Notes: a model not told the origin generated them from the letters alone. A DNA stretch of 64,000 nt from Plasmopara viticola (GCA_001695595.3 MBPM02000002.1:1835608-1899607); one strand, 5' to 3'; counted from the first letter of the stretch, positions 34,101-46,881 are shown. Numbers and translations are program-made.

Positions 34101-36679
34101 AATGTGTTTGCCAACCGATACTGCAAATTTGATGGGTCCTTCATGATAAAATATCTGCCCAAGCGCTTAGTGTCTTCTCAGCGTCGTTCAAAGCATAGTG
34201 ATATCTCTTCTCCAAATCGTAGCACCTATGTCGTCAGCCATACAAGCCTCTTTAAGCCCAGCCATTAATTTATTGTCCATCTTAATACTAGATTACACAT
34301 AATATAAAGAAGTTTGCCTTGTCGTGTATTTATTTGCACTGCTTTTTAATTATGTAATCTTTGCGGAGTGCCGTTATCATTTCGCAAAACACTAGTAAAA
34401 GTACTCTTGAGTTTTATTGACCTATTCTTTGTGAGGATAAAGTAGTACGTAAGGGCTTGCAAGACGCAGTGCATAAGCTGACACTAATCACTAGCCCTAA
34501 CATGACCAATCATCGGTTTGCATAAGGACCCGGCGCAACCGATGTGCACCTGATAGCATTTTTTGGCTGTATAATTTTTACTTTGCGGTATTTCTATCAG
34601 AGAATGACGACCCCGTCAGCGTCGATCATGCCTGCACATAATATAGGTGCTACCTAAACTTTAATAATCACGGAAAGTGTGAAGATATTTCTCTAAAAAG
34701 GGAGTAGATATCCTGTTCTTGACGAGAGAGGCCAAATTAGCTATTACGCTCGTCGTGTTGATGAAGCAGCAGAAAAAGTGGCTCCGAACATCTGGAATGA
34801 GTTAAGGGTCTACATTCTTTTTCACCGGTACGTTGCACGGTCACGCTTCCTTGCAGCCCACCAATGTGACTAAAATTTGGTGGTCTTTTCTCAGGGTTTC
34901 TTAAACTTTTTGGCTTGGGTAGTGGGCAAACTTATTCCGGAAAAAGCAGCCTTTACCGCCTTTGAAGACTGACTAGACAGAGTCGTCTCGCGTACCTTTG
35001 ACCTCGTTTGAGGAGGATCCAAATAAGGCTTTGCGCTGCGAGCAAATTTTTTAGGCAACACGAAAAAAGCAGGGCTCCTAGGCTCACCGGGAGGTTTCGT
35101 CACCAAGTATTTCAGCTATGTTGAGAGAAGCTAGACCGTCGAACTGCTGATGAGAAAATATACATCTGGCAATGCTTTATTGGTGCTATTTTTCGCTGGA
35201 CTGCCTTCTTTAAGTAATCAAAAACCTCAGTCAGTAATTTGGCTGTTATAACGGGGAGACAGCAAAATATTTAACGCTTATTGAGCATCCGGAAGAGATA
35301 GATGGTCAAAAGGGCTTTGTTTTAAAATGCGACTTGTCCTTGCAAGACTTGCTTGCTAAATGTTGAGACAACCGAAGCAAGATTGTATGGACTGCTATCT
35401 GTCCTTGGCGACCCTAAAGCGTCCAACAATTACATTCGACGGTCACTGGCGAAGGATGCACACCCTCTCATAAGCTCCACAAAAATATTTAGTGGACACA
35501 GATGTAGATATGGTGCTTCTTTACACCGTTGAACGCTGTTTGAGGTTTTTCCGCTTTTGACCTATGGCCTCATCCTGAATATGGTGCCAAAACCCTAAAG
35601 CCTAAGATCTTGGATGCCTTACACTTCTCTCCTAGTGGAGTCTGATGAGTCATGATCCTAGAATGCAGAAGCGTCATCAGCACGGATGCCCGACTTAGTC
35701 GATAGCCGCATTAAAAGGAAGCATTATTTGCTACATGCCGATGATGGCTTGATTGGTGTTAGCCAACACAGAATGAACGTGGCCTTACCACCCTATATGG
35801 AGTTCGTCCATAAACTACTAAGGGCTGATAGTATGACGCAAAATCTGCTGCATACCATGATGACATAATAAGTTCCAAGATAAAGCAGTTTAAGCGAGTC
35901 CAAATTACATCGAAATTTGACTAATTTGAAACGCTCGTCGTGAACACAGCCCGCTGCATACCATGTAAGGTATATCTGGCTGTACGTCTAGGCATAACGA
36001 TCAAGACTCTGACGATGCACGCAGAGGCAACCAGTGTAATAAGACACGCTCGTCGGTGAAAACGCTCGCTCTATTTTTTATGTGAGCGATGCTCTCCTAA
36101 CGCATGTGGGGCGGCAAATATTTTGCTGAGCGAGGTCTAGAATAGCAGAAAATCTCACTGGACGTCAATGTGGACGTTGATGCGTCAACACGAATCTGAA
36201 ATAAAGAAGGCATTGTCGAAACCGTCAATCTAATTAAATAAAAATAAAAACTCGTGACGCTTACCAAGCAGTTATGGTTGCTACGTTTCCGATAGGAGGA
36301 TTGTGCGGTGAGACCACCGCAGCTATTTTTTAGAAGAAGCATAATTCGGGTCTATTTTTATGCTTGAAGTCGTAGATCACTATCAAAACAGGAAGAGTAT
36401 CGATTAATATCAACGCCTGGTCGTTTTTTACGCTCAAATTAAAGCTAGCCTTAGCTTGATTTATTTGTAAAAAGATCGAATCGGTATTAAAATACCTACT
36501 CCTATACTTAAGCATCGTGATTTTGATAAGAAACATTTAATTGCAGTCATTAGACCATGCGCAAAATTTCAGTAAGCTTCTCAGTAAAGAGTACTGCCTT
36601 CTTATTAATGCTTAAATCATTGCTCGGCCAGTGTCAAAATACCACTGGCTGTGACACACACTAAGCTTCTACAGACACG

Positions 36680-37190
36680 CCAAAAACTGCAGATCAATGA
36701 GAGGTTTTGCTGCTATTCATTCGGTGTGACGCTAACGTCGCCACCGCAATTAGCTTAATTTTGCTATGCTGTTTAGTTGCTGCAGCTGTTTGAATGCGTA
36801 GGCTAACTGAAGATCTAATGGTAGCGACACAATTGATGAGTAGAGTCGTGTAAAAATGTTTAGGTAGATCCATTGCAAAAATCCCACAAAAGAGCACTGA
36901 ATTGGCTAACGATTACAGAGTCGTATGTAGGTCTGTGAACGGTTTCTGGTCGCTAGCACTGCGTCGCCAAATTTATCAGCTTAAATGCCATCATTAAACA
37001 AAAAAGTCTTAGATATAGACCAATCGTGCCTGTTGTCATCACATAACCTAAATATGGCATACATAGCACATTACACATTGAAACTAACGACCACAACCGG
37101 CTGACACATTCATTTCTAAAACGCAACGTTTAAGCACATCAAATGCAATGATTTGTTTTCTTTTAATGTTGAACGGCTTTGTTATCGATT
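36680..37190. repeat. Solitary copy of the ~490 bp unit
   Basis: It shares ordered words with the array at 44.6-46.4 kb: TCATTCGGTGTGACGCTAAC, GTCGCCACCGCAATTA, GCTATGCTGTTTAGTTGCTG, GCTAGCACTGCGTCGCCA, and further on CATAGCACATTACACATTGA. About 7.5 kb separates it from the array. Confidence 0.55.
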
Positions 37191-38941
37191 TCACTTGACG
37201 TAAAGTGCAAAGTTTCGATTTGTGATTATTACTTCGCTATCTTGAGCTCAGAAGTCATCAACAATTCTAATCTCACAGCTGTGTCTTTTTGATTTACATA
37301 AGCCAAAAATCGTTTTATTAGCCAGTCAACTCGAGCCTGAATTTTTTTGCTACCTTCGGCTATCATGAGTCCATGAACGTTAAGGTAGGTGTCGTCCCTT
37401 AACGTGCTCGGTCAGCAGTGCCGTGTTGACTGTGCCTTTGCTCACAACCTTCAATTGGAGTGTAAATGGCATGTACCACTGTCATTTGCCGTAAACAATA
37501 TTTCAAGCTTTAAAAGTGGTCATTCAAACAGAATTTTACTCCATCGTGCATATGCACATACATTTTTTGATGACACCTCAATCGCAATCTCAATTGACCG
37601 ACGCTTTCGAAGTAAGTTTTTTTTTCTTCGTAAAAATTGTTAAGTGAATTTTGAGCTGCACTGGGTTGGACTTTTGCTGCCTCGGTATTGGCACGTGTTG
37701 ACTATATTGAGCTGCTGCAGATACTGCAATCAAAAAAAATTCGTTTCGCTTTGCCAAGTAATAGGTGACGTCAGTATGATATTGCTACATATGTGTGAAG
37801 TCCAAAACAACGTGTGAGCTACATTTTTTTTTAATGGTCATGAATAATCACCATCAATCTGTACTCGTACACCTCTTTGACAGATGATGAAACGACGAAC
37901 GCTTACAATCAGGGATTATGTGAAGTGGCTCCTCATTGTTTTTGGGCATAAATTAGCTGTTGCCGTAGAGCTTGTCAATGGACACTTTAGTTGAAACGTT
38001 TGTGTTCTTAATATACGGTGTAGTGTTTCAAAAAAGCTGCAATACTATTTTTAGCCGCTAATATGTCATCTAACGATCGCGACGATCAAAAGCCATAGAA
38101 ATGTCACTTCGTAATTAGCATAAAATATCGTTTTTGATCATACTAATTTAATCACTCCACCAATTAAGAACGGCCATGCACCACCACCAACTCCGGAGAA
38201 AAAGACTTGCAAGTTAGTAGCATAGGTTTGCAAGCCAAATGGAGTAGCGTCACCGGAATGCAGACGATGCTATCATAAAATGTACGAGGAGGTCACGAAG
38301 AACTACAAGTCTATGTGACGTCTGAGCTGTTCTATGGGATGAAGAATTATAACTTTATGGTTTGAACGCGTCTGTACATGTCCAAGAAAACAGAGCGTGC
38401 CATTTATAGGCTATTACAGGTCTCATCTCTTCGACTCAATCCACTGAGCAGATCTAGTCGCGAACAGTCTTACGCCATCGGTGGTCAGATCAGCTTGTAC
38501 TTAAAATGGACTGACAATATTTACTATTTTTGATGCAGCAAGCTAGGGCCAAGGATCTATGCCTGTTCCAAACACGGCCGAGATCGCATTCCATGTCATG
38601 CTACTAACATTAAGCCAACTATTTGCAGCGTCCGGTAACAATTCTCGAAAGTTCATGAGCTCACATAACGTGAGTCTAAGTTTCTCATGCGCCACACATT
38701 GAATTGACAAAGAGCTCGGCGTTAGTTGCGATGGTGGCCAGGGAGATCGTATCTAAACGAGATGGTAGCTTTCTGATGGAAATTGAGGTTTTTGACGACT
38801 ACCGGTATTCTGGCGTTGGCACACCTCTGTTCTGTCCGCGTGATTGCTGATGGTCGACGAACCCAAAGAAGCGGAATATCAATTAGTCCGTCTCTTCGGT
38901 GAATATAACGTGTATGCGGCCAAAACAAGTTGCTTATGTTC

Positions 38942-40042
38942 AAGTAAGTCACTTACACAACCCGTTTTCCCACTTTTGAACGAGATCGACATCTGGCAGC
39001 ACCTAATCGATGCTGCTGTCGGAAGTTGTAGCCCTTGTAATGCCGCAGTGCGTCTGTGCACGTCTAGAAAGATAGAAATGACGTATCTTCGGCCACACAG
39101 CGTCTCAGCGCTTCGAAAAAAATGTGCGGATAATCGTGGCTCTAAAATTTTATTATCTCGTCGATACAGAAATTAATAACAATATTCTAATATGCGGCAT
39201 TATCAGTAGACGTAGCGCTGAAGGAAGGTGGTTGTACTGGTCACAATCTTCTCGAAATTGCATGAAAAGGTTTGAAATTTTCTAGCTTGTTCAGCGGCAA
39301 GTTATGCATCGCTGGCTCCTTCAGCTATCCTAACCGCCAAGACTATATGAGATGGCTTAATTGAACAGCTCAACCTTTCCATCTGATTGTTCGGCAAGAG
39401 CACAATTTGCGAATGATTCTTCAGCTTTTATATATACTGCAGCAGCATGTCCGGATGCACGTGGCAAGTCACTTACACAACCCTTTTTTCTACTTTTGAA
39501 CTAGATCGACATCTGGCAGCAAAAAACTAATCGATGCTGCTGTCGGAAGTTGTAGCCCTTGTAATGCCGCAGTGCGTCTGTGCACGTCTAGAAAGATAGA
39601 AATGACGTATCTTCGGCCACACAGCGTCTCAGCGCTTCGGAAAAAATGTACGGATAATTGTGGCTTTAAAATTTCATTATCTCGTCGATACAAAAAGTAA
39701 CAGTAACAATCTTATATAAAGTTTGTGCGGCATTATCAGTAGACGTAGCGCTGAAGGAAGGCTGGTTGTACTGGTCAAAATCTTCTCAAAATTGCATGAA
39801 AAAGTTTGAAATTTTCTAGCTTGTTCAGCGGCAAATTATGCATCGCTGGCTCCTTCAGCTATCCTAACCGCCTAGACTATATGAGATGGCTTGATCGAAC
39901 AGCTCAACCTTTTCATTTGACTGTTCGTCAATGGATGGCCTGCTGCCAACATTAGCAAGCAAGTTCTTAATAGTTAGAGCACAATTTGCGAAGAAGTCTT
40001 CAGCTTTTCTATACACTGCAGCAGCATGTCCGGATGCACGTT
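38942..40042. repeat. Tandem segmental duplication (523 and 576 bp)
   Basis: Copy A 38942-39464 and copy B 39467-40042 both start CAAGTCACTTACACAACCC and both end GCATGTCCGGATGCACGT. They are highly similar throughout (e.g. ATCGATGCTGCTGTCGGAAG, GACGTAGCGCTGAAGGAAGG). Copy B has about 54 bp more (roughly 39930-39985). Each copy contains one member of the TGCACGTCTAGA family (39049-39115; 39571-39640). The good conservation implies a fairly recent event. Confidence 0.85.
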
Positions 40043-40224
40043 GTATTGTGCACTTGAAGTAACTCCAGCCAAGTCATCATCAGCAGTATTTGAGCTAATA
40101 AGCGATAAAGACAATGCCATTGTTGTACAAGTGCCTTAGCCTGCGGATGCACCCGAATGATGTATCAAGAATTGACTGACGGAGATCAACGCTGGCGCCT
40201 CTTTAATCGAAGGTGTTTGTTCTA

Positions 40225-40292
40225 CGACACACCGGGGATTGAACCCGGAGCCTTTTTGACGTAAGCTTCGAAGATGGGAGAGGCACGCTCTG
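40225..40292 (-). pseudogene. tRNA-like remnant with intact T arm / B box
   Basis: On the minus strand CCGGG-TTCAATC-CCCGG forms a perfect 5-bp stem with a 7-nt loop and contains GGTTCAATCC, a Pol III B box (40236-40246). Upstream CAGAGCG resembles the end of a D arm, but I cannot fold a normal anticodon arm, and no 5' partner for the acceptor-like TGTGTCG is present. It is a degenerate tRNA or a tRNA-derived SINE fragment, not a working tRNA. Confidence 0.4.
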
Positions 40293-40713
40293 AACATTAA
40301 ATTTTTGAAGTTCGGTTTAAAATTTTGTCGAAACCGAGATGAGCTTGTTCGATTCTAGTACGTAAAAGAGCTGCATCTTTATGCTCCTGAGCTCGCTGTG
40401 TCCAGCCGCGCCCTGGGGACATTGTGATTTGACCAAAAACACGCTCTCAGCCAATTTTAAAGGGATAGTAGGCTATTCTTAGGTGAAAGACACAGCCAAT
40501 TATATTTATTTAGGCATGCTCTGACGCAATCGTGCTGCAACTAAACTTTCAATCTTTTTTTTAACTATAGCGCTGAATTGCTGTACGGCCACAGATGCTT
40601 TTTGCCTATCAATCCTTGCCAGCTCGATTCGTAGCTCGTTTGTCTGTGGAATTTTTTTTTGAGAGGTTGCAGCTCGTTTTCGTTCCATAAGCTTTACTGA
40701 TAAGTTATATTTT

Positions 40714-40758
40714 CAGCATCACTTCTTTCATGAAGAAATCATGAAAGACGTGATGCTG
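40714..40758. repeat. 20-bp inverted repeat, 5-nt loop
   Basis: Arms 40714-40733 (starting CAGCATCACTTC) and 40739-40758 differ at a single position around an AGAAA loop. About 40 bp downstream lies a reverse-orientation terminus of the repeat family (GACGCAATTGAGCCACAAC, 40789-40807), so it may be an internal hairpin of a miniature element. Confidence 0.6.
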
Positions 40759-41108
40759 TTCACAAAAATATATCCTGGACGCACATGGACGCAATTGAGC
40801 CACAACGAAGCTCATAAAGACCTTCAAGCAAGAGAATGTGGCCCCCTGGGACGCCACAATATCTTTGAGATTGAAACTGTGATGAAAACTCAGAGACCCG
40901 AGCTATGACGAGGCTCGAGAAGACAAAACTTGAAGGCCGAATTGCAAAAAAATCTTCAGATTGCTAAGATTTGCTCGCAAGAACTTAGTGCGGCAAGGAA
41001 GCCAGTATTGATCGCGTGAAGCCTCTTAAGATGGCTGAAGTTTTATCTATTAAAGCTCAACAGATTTGTCAACAAAACTGTCAGTTGGATACTACGGTAC
41101 GGACCAGT

Positions 41109-43345
41109 TGGCTCTATCACGTTTGCACACGTCTAGAAAGACAGATCGAGCTGTTTTGAGGACATGAGACGCTTTGGACTCTCTTTTGATGTAGTTTCAG
41201 GGTCAGCGCGACCAAAATATTTTTCAGGTGAAGCATCACCGGCCGCGAGGCCCGCGAAAATCATTGAAGGGGGAGCCAAACGGTTTATTGTTCAGTCTGA
41301 TGAAGAACTTAAAGTGAGGCTTGCTTTTTACGGTTTGAGGTAATTACGTTATGTAGAATGAGTAATTACGGGAAGAAGAAGTATACGGTGCTCGTAATGG
41401 ATGTATTACAATTGCAAAGCAACAAAGATCGGCATTCAGCTTCAGCATCACTTTGCCAGCCGATTGCGCTTCTCAGAAAACTGCAATAGTAAGTTATAAT
41501 TGCAAAGCGTCAATGCTCACTAGATATATATGCGCCACACGCAGGCTGTCAAGGCCTTTAAGCCCATTCGTTTATCACACTTACAACTGATCAAAGACCA
41601 ATAAAATTATTCTAATCCTAAAACTTATTAAGAAGCTTAGCAAGAAGAGCGACCTAATCAGCTGTTTTAGGCGGAAATGTGCAGAATAGGTAGACCGCGA
41701 ACCTACTTGCTACCTAAAGTCGGTGTTGCAGTGACTAATTTACACTACTTGTTTTGCGTAGCTTTTACTGGAAGCAAAAGTGAACGAAATGACTCTAGTT
41801 ATGATTGTGACATCTGTCAGGTATGCCTGTAACTCTTCAAAGAAACCGGGCAAGATTTACTATTACCTTTCGTATCACCCAGAGTTCTTTGACGCCTTAA
41901 ACCCATCGAATCATACAAACTATTAGAGCACTCGTGACGCTTCGCTCGATCTTGGGGCCAATGCATAAACTTTCAACTTTAGAGGAAAGAAAAACAGAGC
42001 GCCATCATCGAGAGCGTCATGCTGACGAGAAATCTGCGCACTTATGCCAAAATTTGCGAAACGCTTTACAAAGCTGCAAATACTGGCTCACCATGCTGTC
42101 AAGTTGGACGTAAATTTACAGCGAGAACCCATGTGGTTCTTAGAGATCTCGAGTATTAATACCATAATACCTTGGAAAGTTTGGCAGGTACTTAATGTCC
42201 TATCAAGTTTCAGTATGTGCGTCAATATCGTCGTAAAGGGCCATCAAGCTTTGTTCGCTAGCTTAGCATCTGAAAACGTTTGAAGATCCAGTCAACGCGG
42301 GTAGCACACGAAGTTGAGCTTTTGTGTTTTAAATTAACGCTGGTTTTTCATTTAAATTAGCCTTTTTAGAATGGTAGATTCAGGTGTGGTGTAGGCATAG
42401 CCAGAATTTTGTGGGGTGCTTTATTGCCCCATGGCTAGTTAGTGCACGTGCACAGACGCAATGCAACTGCAACTAAGCGTATAATCACTCTTTCAAAGCG
42501 CTAAGAAGATAAATGGCCACAGATGCTTAAGCAAGTGGTATAATAGTAAGGAACAACGCTCTCCGACGAGCTTCAAGGTTCTGCAGCGCGTAAGCTTCTT
42601 TGCACATCAGCTGACCAATTAATGTCCCTTGAGGGTTGAACGAAGTCGTAGAATGCGTATATCCTCTCTTTTGAAGCGTTGAGATACTGTTCGGCCACGG
42701 ATATGTTCTTTCTATCATTTCAGAGGTGCACAGGCACAAAAGAGCCACAACTAAGCGTTTACTAAGAGTAAACAGGCAATATATAGTCTTGTAAGACCTT
42801 GTTGCGTTTCTCTTTTTGTGTACATTTGGTATCATCTTGATTCGAAAGTTTTTTTTTCGCAATGCATGGTCACAGCTGTTTCAGCAAGCGATCGCGCTTT
42901 TTCCTTAGGTTTTTCCTCCACCAACTGTGCGTACGTCGCCAATCACTTGAACTTAATGGCACATTTTCTTCTACTTACTTAGTTGGAAACTTACTTGGCA
43001 TTTAAAATCTAAAGCGTCAACACTGATACTATAGAGAGCTCTAATTGTACACATTTTTTCATTTATTTGGACACCGACATCCATCGCTTTGAGGCGATGA
43101 AATTTTTTGCGTTTAGCTACTAATCGTGTACTGCATATCCACGACCGAGAAAAGCTTAGCTGAGAAGCTATTGCCTGGACATGTCCGTCTTGAAAGAAAT
43201 AAAGCGCTAAGGCAACATGTTTATGAGCTGATTAGATTTTTTGGAAGAGTAATCCACCGTTTAGTTGGGGCTCTTTTGCGTCTGTGCATTTCAAGATAGA
43301 TGAAATGGACGTAACTATGACCTAGAAAGATAGACATAATTTATC
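41109..43345. repeat. Cluster of TGTGGCTCT-family copies on both strands
   Basis: Plus copies are near 41109-41185 (GTTGGCTCTATCACG, ACACGTCTAGAAAGACAG) and 43265-43345 (GGGCTCTTTTGCGTCTGTGC, CTAGAAAGATAGAC). Minus copies are 42448-42535 (CACGTGCACAGACGCAATGC, GGCCACAGATGC) and 42665-42754 (GGCCACGGATATG, GTGCACAGGCACAAAAGAGC). Divergence is high. Element borders beyond the TGTGGCTC terminus are unclear. Confidence 0.5.
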
Positions 43346-44393
43346 CGTGACTGGACAGGACAGACAAATCGTGCTACGTTGATGTCTTGGAGCATACCAG
43401 CACTTCAAAATGATCATTATTTTTGAGTTATGGCTCTGGGTCTGCTGGGCTGGGTGATAGCCAGCTATCCTAATATATGTGAAGGCTAGTTTGGATAACC
43501 TACCAAGCTTTCACATCAACTCACGTACACTTTATACTGCCGCATTCGTCCAGAGCGCTAGTATAAGCGAAGGTAGAAAGCTTCTCACAGGCAACGTTGT
43601 TGGTGGTAGCAAAGCAGGCGTCATTGGTTGTCTTGTACTTTGCACTCTTTTAAGGCCAGTATGCCGATGGCTGCAAGAAGATGCGCTCTTCGACCATGAA
43701 AGGATGACAAACGCAGGGTGCAAATCCACTTTTATAATGAGCAATTAAAATGCGAACGTTGAGGTGAGGGAGATGGTAGCAAAATGCGTCACGAGCATCT
43801 CAGTACGAAGTTTGCCTTGTGTGTTCGTGTTGGGCTGTCTTGAAAAATCAGTACGAGTTACAGGATACCAGCTGGCTTCAAAAGTTCGATTTAGCCGACG
43901 GACGCCATCACCCATCCAGGCTAAGCATATTTGTGGCCATACAACAACTCAGCGCTTTGAGAGAGTGATCTTCTGTTGGGTTCACTAACACTTTGAAATA
44001 CTTACAACTACATGTAACTGTCCGACGTCTTACAATACAGTTTCGTCATTCGAGAATGATAGACGGTGACCGTACGACTAGATCTGGATAGACAGAAAAT
44101 ACGTATCTGTGGTCGTACAGCGCGGCGCATCAAAAGAATGACTATGTACTTTGTTGTGACTCGATTGCTTCCGCTGCCAGAAATAGTGCGCGATACCCGG
44201 CACGTGCCACAATCACGTCTCAAGTCATTTGCAGTCACTAATTCAAGCCCGACCACGGCTGGTTCGATTGTCTGATCTTGCTGATAAATGCGGAAGGTGG
44301 CTATCCACACTACCCCGGCGTCATATGATCAGGCTGCACAGAAATCCAGCGAATAAAATGTTCATAGTTTCACGATTTGCAATTCCGCTTCGT

Positions 44394-44548
44394 TGTGGCT
44401 CTAATGCGTCTATGCACATCAAGATTGATAGACAGGACGGATCAGGGGAAGTACGGCGGTCAGCGACTGTATACTGGCATAAATGTTCCTTGACCATAGA
44501 TTTATCCTGTCCATCTTTCTCAATGCGGACAGAGACAATAGAGCCACA
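44394..44548. mobile_element. MITE-like element with ~50 bp terminal inverted repeats
   Basis: The left end TGTGGCTCTAATGCGTCTAT and the reverse complement of the right end TGTGGCTCTATTGTCTCTGT stay collinear without gaps for about 50 bp at roughly two-thirds identity, including GACAGGA. Total 155 bp, no ORF. The termini match the family copies seen at 21.9, 39.0, 39.6, 41.1, 42.4-42.8 and 43.3 kb. No clear target-site duplication is visible. Confidence 0.55.
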
Positions 44549-44629
44549 CCTAATTCACTCTTTTAAACGCTGACACGCTGGATCATTATTCGCTAATGCA
44601 TTGACGGTGTTAAGGTATGGTTACCGAGC

Positions 44630-46400
44630 CATCGCTGTCATCGCAGATGGTTTAACCATCTCGCTATGCTCTTTAGTTATTGCAGCACTCTAAAACGGTA
44701 AAAATCCGCTATATGCGACACAGAGTCTGAGCATGCTCGTGCTATACCTGTTTGATAGTACGATCAGCAAGGTTTGCCATCGCGAAATGCTCTGGGCTGT
44801 TCTGCAATCGAGAACGCTTATAAAGCCTAATGAAGATTTGTGAGAGGTGTGGTTGTTGGCAGTGCGACGCCATGATATCAAGCTCCGATCTTTGATCTTT
44901 ACTTGAAGATGAAAAATGGTGACCATTACACTAATGGCTCTTGCTTTGCTCCGCTTGGGATGACCATGTTACACAAAGCATGCAGAACACCGAAATAAAC
45001 AGCCATGGTACAAGGTGGGAAGGCTTACGCGTTTGTACTTAACGTATTTGCACGATGTATCTAAGGCTTCATTTTTTTGGCTAACAAGTTTTGCTACAAA
45101 TTTACTTGACGTAATGCTGTCATCATTACCGCGATTGATTTGAGGTTCTCATTATGCTCTCTAGCTGTTGCGACTATCTGAGTGCGTAGGCTGACGGCTG
45201 TTATTTTATTATAGCGACATCGAGACTGGGGAGTAAGGTCCATCAAAAAGGACTACCGTAAATTTATTAAAAGCACTGAATTGACTTACAGTATAGCACT
45301 TCATTCTCGAACGGGTTGGATCCGAGATAAAAGACGAATAGTGCGTGACTTGGACCGCTTATCTCATAACCACGCTCCGCAGAGCACGTTAAACACATCC
45401 ACCATATAAGGCTAGCGAATTCGTTTATACAATACGACGCAAAGCATGATAAATAAAATATATCCATATTCAAAATGTTGCTTTCCTCTATCATCGTTAT
45501 CGCAATCAATTTGAATTTTCTCCCTATGCTCTTTAGCTGTCGATGCTATATGAACGCGTCGATTGACTGCTGTAATTTAAATTAATGACATCAACGCTGA
45601 GTACCTCGTGTTATACATGCTTGATAGATCCATCAGCAAGGACAGCAAGAAGTCGATACAAAAGCGCTGGGTTGGTCAACGGAAGAAAGCGATCATAAAG
45701 CTTTATGAAGGTCGTTGTAGTTTTCAGGTTGCTAGCACTGCGTCGCCACATTTTTGAACGTCGATCCCATCGGCGACAAGATTACTTTCTAATCCATTGA
45801 TTGATGGGACCAATAAACACAGCTATGTTATACAGAGCACGGTGAACACCCAAACAAACGGCCACCATACAAAATCGAAAACTAACGCAATTATCTTCGA
45901 GCTACAACGTAATTGCACGAATTTATGCAACGATTTATTTTCATAATCGTTAGAAAGCTTTGCTGCTAGTTCATTCGGCGTTACGCTATCGTCGCCATCG
46001 CGATTAATTTAGAAAACTCGCTAGGCTGTAAAGATTTTGAGTGCGTAAATTGACTGCTGAAATATTAAATTAGCGACAGTACTTGTATGGGACATCCATT
46101 AGCAACAAACGCTATTGATAAACGAAAGATCAGCAGTAGAGAACAATTATAAAGCCTAATAAAGGTTTGTACAAGATTTTAGGTTGCAGCAAAGCATCGC
46201 CAGGTATTGATCTCACAGTTAAATAGGGAGACCAAAGTTTTTTATCCTGCATCCTAGAGTACAGTTATGTCATACAGAGCAAGTTACACATCGAACAAAT
46301 CTTGCAACACTAACGCACTCATCTCTGAACGTTAACGTAAAAGCACGACATGTGCAATGAAATATTATTCAATCTGTTGAGTTGTTTTAGTGTTAGTGTT
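44630..46400. repeat. Degenerate tandem array, unit ~375-500 bp
   Basis: Unit starts near 44634, 45118, 45490 and 45988 share GCT(A/G)TC(A/G)TC(A/G)..CGC(A/G)AT and then CTATGCTCTTTAGCTGTTGC-like text. Next come GTGTTATACATGCTTGATAG, CAGCAAGGA, CATAAAGC(T/C)T(A/T)AT, GCTAGCACTGCGTCGCCA and ATGTTATACAGAGCACGGTG. The second unit is shortened. Units are diverged and not coding in any frame I could follow. Confidence 0.65.
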
Positions 46401-46530
46401 CATCGGCGAGCTTAGCAATACTCACTAAACGCTTATGACGTTTTTAAAAAGCTTTAGCGCTCGCGCCCGTTATTTGGACGTATATTAATTCAAAAGCTTG
46501 ATAACCGCAGATAAAGAATAACAATTCATC

Positions 46531-46881
46531 ACAATACTACAGGCCTTTTTCGGAAAAGGTTGGGGTGACGCCCTCCTTCCAAGCGCGGGGGCTAAATGCT
46601 CGCGCGCTTCGGGCAGGTGCTCTCGGGCATCTGCAGGTCTCTAACGAGTCTCACCCTCGACGCGACGGTCTCCAGCACTAGGGCGCCACCTGGGCTCTTA
46701 CCAAGTCAGAATCACACAAAATAATGGAAGACCCTCACGACCTCGGTGCTGGCTGCACTGCCCGCCGAACGAGACCCGACGTATGCGGACACCACTCTAT
46801 GCCGTGGACTAGCCATAGAGCCTAGCACGTGCATAACTTGGCAACGCGATAACGTAATACAATACAATACTACAGGCCTTT
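46531..46881. mobile_element. GC-rich insertion bounded by 18-bp direct repeats
   Basis: ACAATACTACAGGCCTTT occurs at 46531-46548 and again at 46864-46881. The ~315 bp between is markedly GC-rich (e.g. GACGCCCTCC, TCGACGCGACGGTCTCCAGC, GGGCGCCACCTGGG), unlike the AT-rich surroundings. It is probably a transposon or LTR fragment; the family is not recognised. The right repeat is preceded by a tandem AATACAATAC. Confidence 0.5.
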
